From Dryococelus australis (lineage: Eukaryota > Arthropoda > Insecta > Phasmatodea > Phasmatidae), in assembly GCA_029891345.1 (NCBI GenBank), contig CM056998.1, positions 174,230,239 through 174,294,238 of the forward strand: DNA of 64,000 nucleotides. The letters run 5' to 3'. The position numbers and the translations under genes are program-made. Shown here in pieces: positions 58,277-64,000 of this stretch. The notes under the pieces were generated by a model. The model was not told where the DNA came from and made no database searches. It saw only the letters and a list, made by a program, of their open reading frames with translations. Each line of letters begins with the position of its first letter. Positions within the stretch are counted from its first letter, which is position 1.

Positions 58277-59021
58277 GCATGAATATGTATAACATTCTCA
58301 GCACCGAAACTAAATTAAATAAAAATAATATGATTCGCGTTGTGCGCGCGAACTTGCCCATAACAATACGACGCCAACTGCTTGTGGTTAGGCCAGCTTC
58401 GGCTATCTCAGGTTTGGTTCGATGAAAAAAGCACTATCATCGCAGCTTTTAACACAGGTTGACGAAGCCATAAGCCCCTGCCCCTCTCCAGGTTGTCTTC
58501 CTACCCTGCCACCCCTCCGACAGCTGGGAAACCATTGCGACTGCCTCCCTGCTGAAAGCATTACTTACAGCGCTTCCAAACATCTAGGTTTTGCTAGCCA
58601 ACGAGTTTGTTTCCTTGTACAGTATAGTTTCCTTAGTAGAATGTGTACCGCATGAGTGAAAAGTTACCTTAAAGTAAATATAAGTTAGAATTTAATATTT
58701 ATTTTAGATATAATATTGTCAGGAAACTCTGGGCAAGTGCTGCTAGTCTTGCTTGCCCTAACAAGATGCTCACGTGCAGCAAGTAGCTGCTAACAGATTA
58801 GCCTGATGGCTACCGTCCCATTGTCACTGTTATCTTACATTTGTTTTTCTATCAGCATCAAGTGGCTGACATTACCATTCCTGTTCTACCTACCGTTCGT
58901 TGGTGGAAGGGGAAAGGCAGTGCTGTGAATCACTTAACCAAGCAAATGATTATTCTTATTGGTAGAAACTAGTCCCAAACTTTCTTCTTGGCAAACCACA
59001 ATTATAATAAGGGAAGAAATT

Positions 59022-59455
59022 ATAGTCCATTCAAGGTTACTTCCAACCAGGCCCTACTTAAGTTCTACTTCCAGTATATTCCTCCGCCACACGCACGCAA
59101 ATCTTAACCAAGTGTAGAAAATTTCACCAAAAGAAAGAATGCACACTGCATTTGTGCGCAGTCAGTGTAATAATATTTTGCAGAAGAATTATTTCTTACC
59201 AGACATTGCCAACACACCTATTTTCGTCCTTATTTTATTCATATTAATTATAAACAAAATATAACATAGGGATAAAATGTAAGTAAACATAAGTTAGACA
59301 AAAAATAAGGTTTTTTGTTAACATTAACACAAATACTAAATGCTTGTGATATATGATATATTTAGGAAATAACCAAGAACATCATATGTACATGGTGTGA
59401 TTTTTTCAATCTTTTTTTAAAGCGTCAAGAAACTGCAAATAGACAATAGGCATCA
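59022..59455. mobile_element. MITE family A, copy 2 (inverted), nested in the hAT
   Basis: Starts TTATAGTCCATTCAAGGTTA and aligns with the reverse complement of 13511-13942 over its whole length. The far end is degraded (GAAACTGCAAATAGAC). Confidence 0.75.
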
Positions 59456-59602
59456 GTGTACATAGTTACACATTTACATTTATATTGAAAACTAGATTTT
59501 AACTCGAAAATTGTTCCACTGAACTGTACTCAACTTGAGTTTCATAAAGCTTGACTTTACTCGAAGCTGTAAAAATCAAACTCGCCCATCACTACTGATT
59601 TT

Positions 59603-60399
59603 TCAATTACCAGTAATATAATTATGAGTATAGTTTATAAATACAATTTGCATACATTATAAACTGACTGATACGATCACTCACTGTTTCCAGGAATAGA
59701 GTCATACCTAGATTATAGGTGGTCACAACAGAAATTTTTGGCCAATTTGGACCAATTCTTACTCTCCCTTAACCTATATACATCAAAAGTTTCATTTTTT
59801 CACTTGAAATCCATGTTAAATCATCTCTGGCACACACATGACAAGATTTTGAATTTATAAAACTTATCTTAATACAGTACACTCCCGATCTATCATTATT
59901 AAGGGTACTACCAAGAAATTTCCATGCATGTTGGATTTCAGCAGATGAGGTTTCTGACATGTATGTCAATAAAATACAACTTCTAACCTTATAAATATTT
60001 TATATTGAGTTTAGTAAGAGCTGTATATTATCTTGAGACACCTGTCTCAATTTACTGCAAAATTCGCCCAACATCATGTACCTGTTTGACGAAGACGCCT
60101 ACATGAAGACTGCAAAAGTTTACAGTTTGTGATGTTTGTGAACTTTAAAAAACGTATACGAGAGTACGAAAAAAGCATTCCTCTGCCTACAACAAAATAA
60201 ACTTTATCTGAAATTATAATACTACTAACCTATTTTCCATGTCCGTAATTGATTCAGTGTAGAAACATTTCTTGTTGACTGCAGGAAAACACAACATGGC
60301 TATTCACGGAGCATGGGTAACACACGTCCTTCGTGCATCATGGACTACCCAACTCTGAAAACGATTAACTGTGGTGTTTCACACAGGTGTCGCCGTGTA
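59603..60399. other. Intron DNA, no assigned element
   Basis: AT-rich with no recognised features. Confidence 0.5.
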
Positions 60400-60700
60400 G
60401 CGCTGTCATCGCAGAACGGTAGTTTGCAAGCACAGAGCATGCGCCATCTGACGCCATTTCTGCTAAGTGACAGTTGGTTTTAAAATATTAAAAACTGGTG
60501 GAACATTCCACAGATCCTGATTGGGCAAGGAATTAGCGTTAACCCGGCAGGGGTTACTGTAAGACTTATTGTATAAATAGTCGTGAGACAGCTTCGGCAC
60601 AGCAGACATGGACAGCCTGAGGTCTCTGACTTAAGCTAAGTATTTGCATCAGTAATGTTGTAATTAAATAAAGTCGTGTTCCATCTGGGCGGAAAAATAA
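60400..60700 (+). promoter_or_regulatory. Candidate LTR or Pol II promoter fragment
   Basis: TGTATAAATAGTC at 60571-60583 is a good TATA box, and AATAAAG follows at 60668, within 100 bases. This compact TATA-to-polyadenylation layout is typical of LTRs. No partner LTR was found and the borders are unknown. Confidence 0.3.
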
Positions 60701-60950
60701 AATAAACTTGACAATTGTAGGCGCTTTAGATCATGGCTCAAATATCTTGCAAATTTATCAATTGCCTATAAATCTGCATTTTTTTAAATTATTTATTTTT
60801 AGTTTTTGCGTAAAATAATCATGCAAAGGATAAAAGGTTTTAATCAAGTGGTTTTAGATTGGGTCCAGTTTTGACCATTTTATTATTCAATTGTGTTCAT
60901 TATGGAAAGTCAACTTACTTAGGGGAATATGAGCTTAAGGGTTTTCTATT

Positions 60951-62862
60951 TTGATGCCGGCAGGTGAGACACGAGACGAATGACGACACAAATACTTACT
61001 GGTAATTTGGGTGCCAGCGGTGCTTCCCAATCACCACACTGTTAAGACTCAATGTTATCAGTGATGTGGGTTCTATGTGTCCGTCTCACCCGTGCATACT
61101 TACAAACACATTATCACTGAAATAAACAATAGATAAAACATATATGGCTAGGAAACTGTCACTACTGAATAAAAGAATTGAGTTCACTGTAGACTTGTTT
61201 TTATTGATATTATTCATACACATCAACGTGCCAATGAAAATATTATCTCGGTCATGACTAGCCAATTTCACTTGGTGCTCCCCAGTCCGTAATTAATCTA
61301 GCGCACGTCTAAATGGATGATCTCACCAAGGTGCGTGAAAGAACAGCCTTCAAAAGGGAAGAGGGACAACAGTCTCTAGGGTAGACTGGTGGTTTTTCCC
61401 TGAAGACAGGACACTGTGAATTACAAATGAAAACCTTAAATACAAATTAACACGTGTGATTACTCTGCATCACTAACTCAAATTCATCGGGGCTCGCCTT
61501 CCAGCACGTGGTTAGTGTGGTGATGGCCTATACACAGAGCCAGCTAGGACGGGAGAAATTGCACCGTAGACTAATTACAAAATTACATAGACCCTTGAAT
61601 GATACATGAAATAAAATGGGACACGAGATAAATATTCACTATAAACACACACATGTGTGAAAACAAGCTTAGGTGGCTCGGATGTCACTGGATGAAGTTC
61701 GTAGCGGACCACGTGGTGCAGGTGAAATTGCAATATTTCTGCATGGAAATGGCAAACTATAAATTCAGATAAAATATTATTTGGGTTCAGCAAGTGATTC
61801 TCTTCACGATTAGAGCAGTTACAGGCTTGTAACAAGCCTGTTGGCGGTGAATTCAAACATTACTATGACTGCGTGGTCAAGTACAAAAAGCATAAATTTT
61901 CGTGAAAAATACATGAACCCTGAATAAAACTGACATAGAACTCTGATATAAATTATTGCACATACAATGTTATATAAATAAGCTCTTAAAACGCAATGAT
62001 GGTGTATACAGAGACTTTTTCAGTCGACCATGTGGTTATACGTGATATTGCCATAAAATATTCAAACACGAAAATTACCCTCAAATACATACATAAAAAT
62101 AAAGCTCTTAAAATTGCATGTAGCAATTATGCAGAAGTTACACTGAAATGCGATAAACATAGGCAGATGGTGCCTGATTCAAAATGCACAGGTCGCGTGA
62201 CCTCTCCGACATCTTTCTCCTCCTTCTCCTCGATTAACTTAAAAATGCCACAATGGCATAAGAATCAATAAAGCGGAAGCATAATGCTGAGGAAAATGTC
62301 TGGCAAATATGTACACAAGTAAAGGTTAACTGGAAACCTAAATCAGTGAACAAAATTTGTAGTGCGCACGAGATAGTGTCTTAGCTCGCTACCTCTTCTC
62401 GACAGACTGTTCAGATACAAGCGTCGCACAGACCTACCATGGCCGCCTACGGGGTTCACATAAGTGAAAGTGCTATGTACGCCGAGTGAAATATTTTATA
62501 TTGAAAATCAAATGGCACAAATTAAATTAATTATTGTTTTGCATCTCTATAATTTTCTTATGAATTTCAATATTATTTTTATGTTTCTTTGTGATGACAT
62601 TCATGCCGGAATATTAAGTGTTCTTAATCTCGGTGCCTCGGGCACTTTGAATATTCATAACCAAACATTTAAAATAAGTACAAACACTTTAAAACATTTT
62701 AAGACATATTAAACACTGTAAAGACAATATAACACATTTTACCCTGAAATTAACATTTATAGGAAAGTTCAAAATTGTCAGCCTCTTTGTGCACGTGCAG
62801 AACACATGACACGTGTGTGCCGTCATGGGCTCTTGCGCCGCTGGCTGTTAGCCGGCGTCAAT
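60951..62862 (+). mobile_element. GCCGGC-ended element, copy 3 (most complete)
   Basis: The ends TTGATGCCGGC and GCCGGCGTCAA are inverted repeats. The inside aligns with 3388-4286 (same orientation) and 16693-19154 (inverted). It is about 1.9 kb. The longest frames (61575-61856 reverse, 61996-62271 and 62464-62712 forward) have no known domain. Non-autonomous DNA transposon is the likely class, with superfamily undecided. Confidence 0.8.
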
Positions 62863-62914
62863 TTATATGCCAGTAGTAAAATTTGTCAAAGTATCATTGC
62901 CTATGGGTTGGCTG

Positions 62915-63555
62915 GCGTATTTTTAAAGAATTTTTTTTCGATGCACCCTGGCTCGCATGTAGAATTGTACTTTAGTAAAGTTTGATGCCATTACAATTAG
63001 CCACTTGTCATGCACTTGTATGAACAATGAAGGTCATAATTTTTGTCCATGTGGGACAGTATGAAACCACTTTCTAAAGAATTAAGTTGCAACGTGCCCT
63101 GGCATGCATATAGATTTTGGACATTAGTAATTTTCAAAATAATCTCTGTTAAAGTATGATGCCATTAAAATTAGCCACATGTCATGTATACGTGTATGAA
63201 AAATAATGATCAAAAGTTTTGTCCATATGGGATATTATAAAAACCTTTTAAATATTTTCAAAGTTGTCAGGTGCGCAGGCGCACATAGAAATACATTGAC
63301 TTCAGCAAATTTAAAGATAGTGCACATTAAGCTTGAGAATATTAAAATTCAGCCATATGTCATGGCGCATATGTATATTTATTTTTCCCATTGTAATTTT
63401 GGAATAAAATAATAATGTAATTTGTAATTTTCGGAGAGAGCAAAGTTGCAATGCATCATGGTGCCCATATACCTGAATTTTATGAAAGGGAATTTTGGTC
63501 AGATTCCTTTTAGCCTAAAGTTGCCCACGTGTTGTGATAATGAATTTTAGAAAAA
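62915..63555. repeat. Degenerate tandem repeat, 150-180 bp units, four copies
   Basis: The blocks ATGCACCCTGG-TCGCAT (62941), ACGTGCCCTGGCATGCAT (63092), GGTGCGCAGGCGCACAT (63271) and ATGCATCATGGTGCCCAT (63451) recur with GATGCCATTA-AATTAGCCAC and TTTGTCCAT-TGGGA blocks between them. Confidence 0.75.
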
Positions 63556-64000
63556 AATATAGTTTACATGCTTTTGTATTTTTTGTATTATGGTATTGTG
63601 AATAATGTTTACCATATATTTTGAACAAAGTAAATGAATCCAAGTCAAATGTTGTTTTTCCTTATTTCAGTATATTATTGAGGACAAGTTTGCAGGTTTA
63701 CACTTCTTTGAAGTTTGCATTGAGAAAGTTTTTCAAATATATAGTTGTTCTTTGCCACATCCTTGGGATAAGGGCGTCACAATCTTTGAATAATGTTTAG
63801 CTAATAAACCTAAAAATTAGAATTTTAGAATTAGTATTATTGTAAATAATACATTAAAAAACATTTCACCTAAACTCGTTTAAATAGGGCAGCGTAACGT
63901 TTAAACTGGTAACTGGCAAGACCGCTGTTGTGATGTCATGGACTGCTGACACACACGTGGCATACTAACATTGCTCACTATCGCTTACAGCACTTTCCCT
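63556..64000. other. Window end, no recognised feature
   Basis: AT-rich sequence with no gene or repeat recognised. Confidence 0.5.

Larger units (their letters stand above)
53018..59594 (-). mobile_element. hAT transposon, 6.6 kb, with decayed transposase and nested MITEs
   Basis: The ends TAGCGATGGG and CCCATCACTA are inverted repeats. Flanking 8-mers CTGATTTG (53010-53017) and CTGATTTT (59595-59602) match at 7 of 8, the hAT target length. Next to the ends are repeats of ACTCGA / GTCAAG. The minus strand encodes a hAT transposase at 56200-58276. Two MITEs (55056-55473 and 59022-59455) are nested inside. The part from 53100 to 55050 is non-coding and contains Tigger-like stretches near 53553-53860 that resemble 43480-43560. 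Confidence 0.85.

Overview
The window is animal genomic DNA, most likely from an arthropod with a large, transposon-rich genome. The evidence is an AT-rich sequence with almost no long open frames, spliced exons with GT..AG borders, introns of about 25 kb and 17.5 kb, and a mix of LINE, Penelope-like, Ty3/gypsy, Ty1/copia, hAT, Tc1/mariner and many short terminal-inverted-repeat (TIR) elements. The species cannot be fixed from the sequence alone. There are no prokaryotic features: no operons, ribosome binding sites or CRISPR.

Only one host gene is supported. Three internal coding exons lie on the + strand at 9348-9454, 34729-34980 and 52505-52813. Their splice phases agree and they join into one open frame; further exons must lie on both sides of the window. 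The product was not recognised. Almost everything else is intronic or upstream transposon debris.

Layout: 1-2709, a decayed CR1/L2-like LINE whose ORF1 has a coiled coil and an SGNH (GDSL esterase-like) domain, followed by an endonuclease and the start of the reverse transcriptase. 3172-5369, a TA-flanked DNA transposon carrying a second element. 7682-7755, a perfect 27-bp hairpin. 8145-8670, a gypsy integrase tail. 10591-13233, a three-level nest (TIR element, hAT, TIR element). 13236-16560, a Penelope-like element cut into three pieces by two TIR elements with near-identical ends. 16693-19154 and 60951-62862, copies of a GCCGGC-ended element; the first has a 713-bp internal duplication. 20310-20960, a partial hAT relative. 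21832-22963, two MITEs. About 23100-27204, a gypsy element with its 5' half deleted. 33645-34441, a solo LTR of the same family. 41744-44012, inverted arms of tRNA-A-box-like tandem units around two nested DNA transposons. 45230-51853, a copia element with matching 5-bp target duplications, LTRs, PBS and PPT, interrupted by two TIR elements, one of which carries a Tc1 remnant. 53018-59594, a 6.6-kb hAT with an 8-bp target duplication, a broken transposase and two more MITEs inside. 62915-63555, a degenerate tandem repeat.

The nesting gives a relative order of insertion, so the window records several transposition waves. Almost every transposon frame is broken, and several breaks sit at runs of 14-19 G/C inside coding sequence. 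I found no convincing new biochemical system. The most unusual items are the tRNA-A-box-like inverted tandem arms, the perfect hairpin, the two TIR families sharing termini, and the homopolymer expansions.
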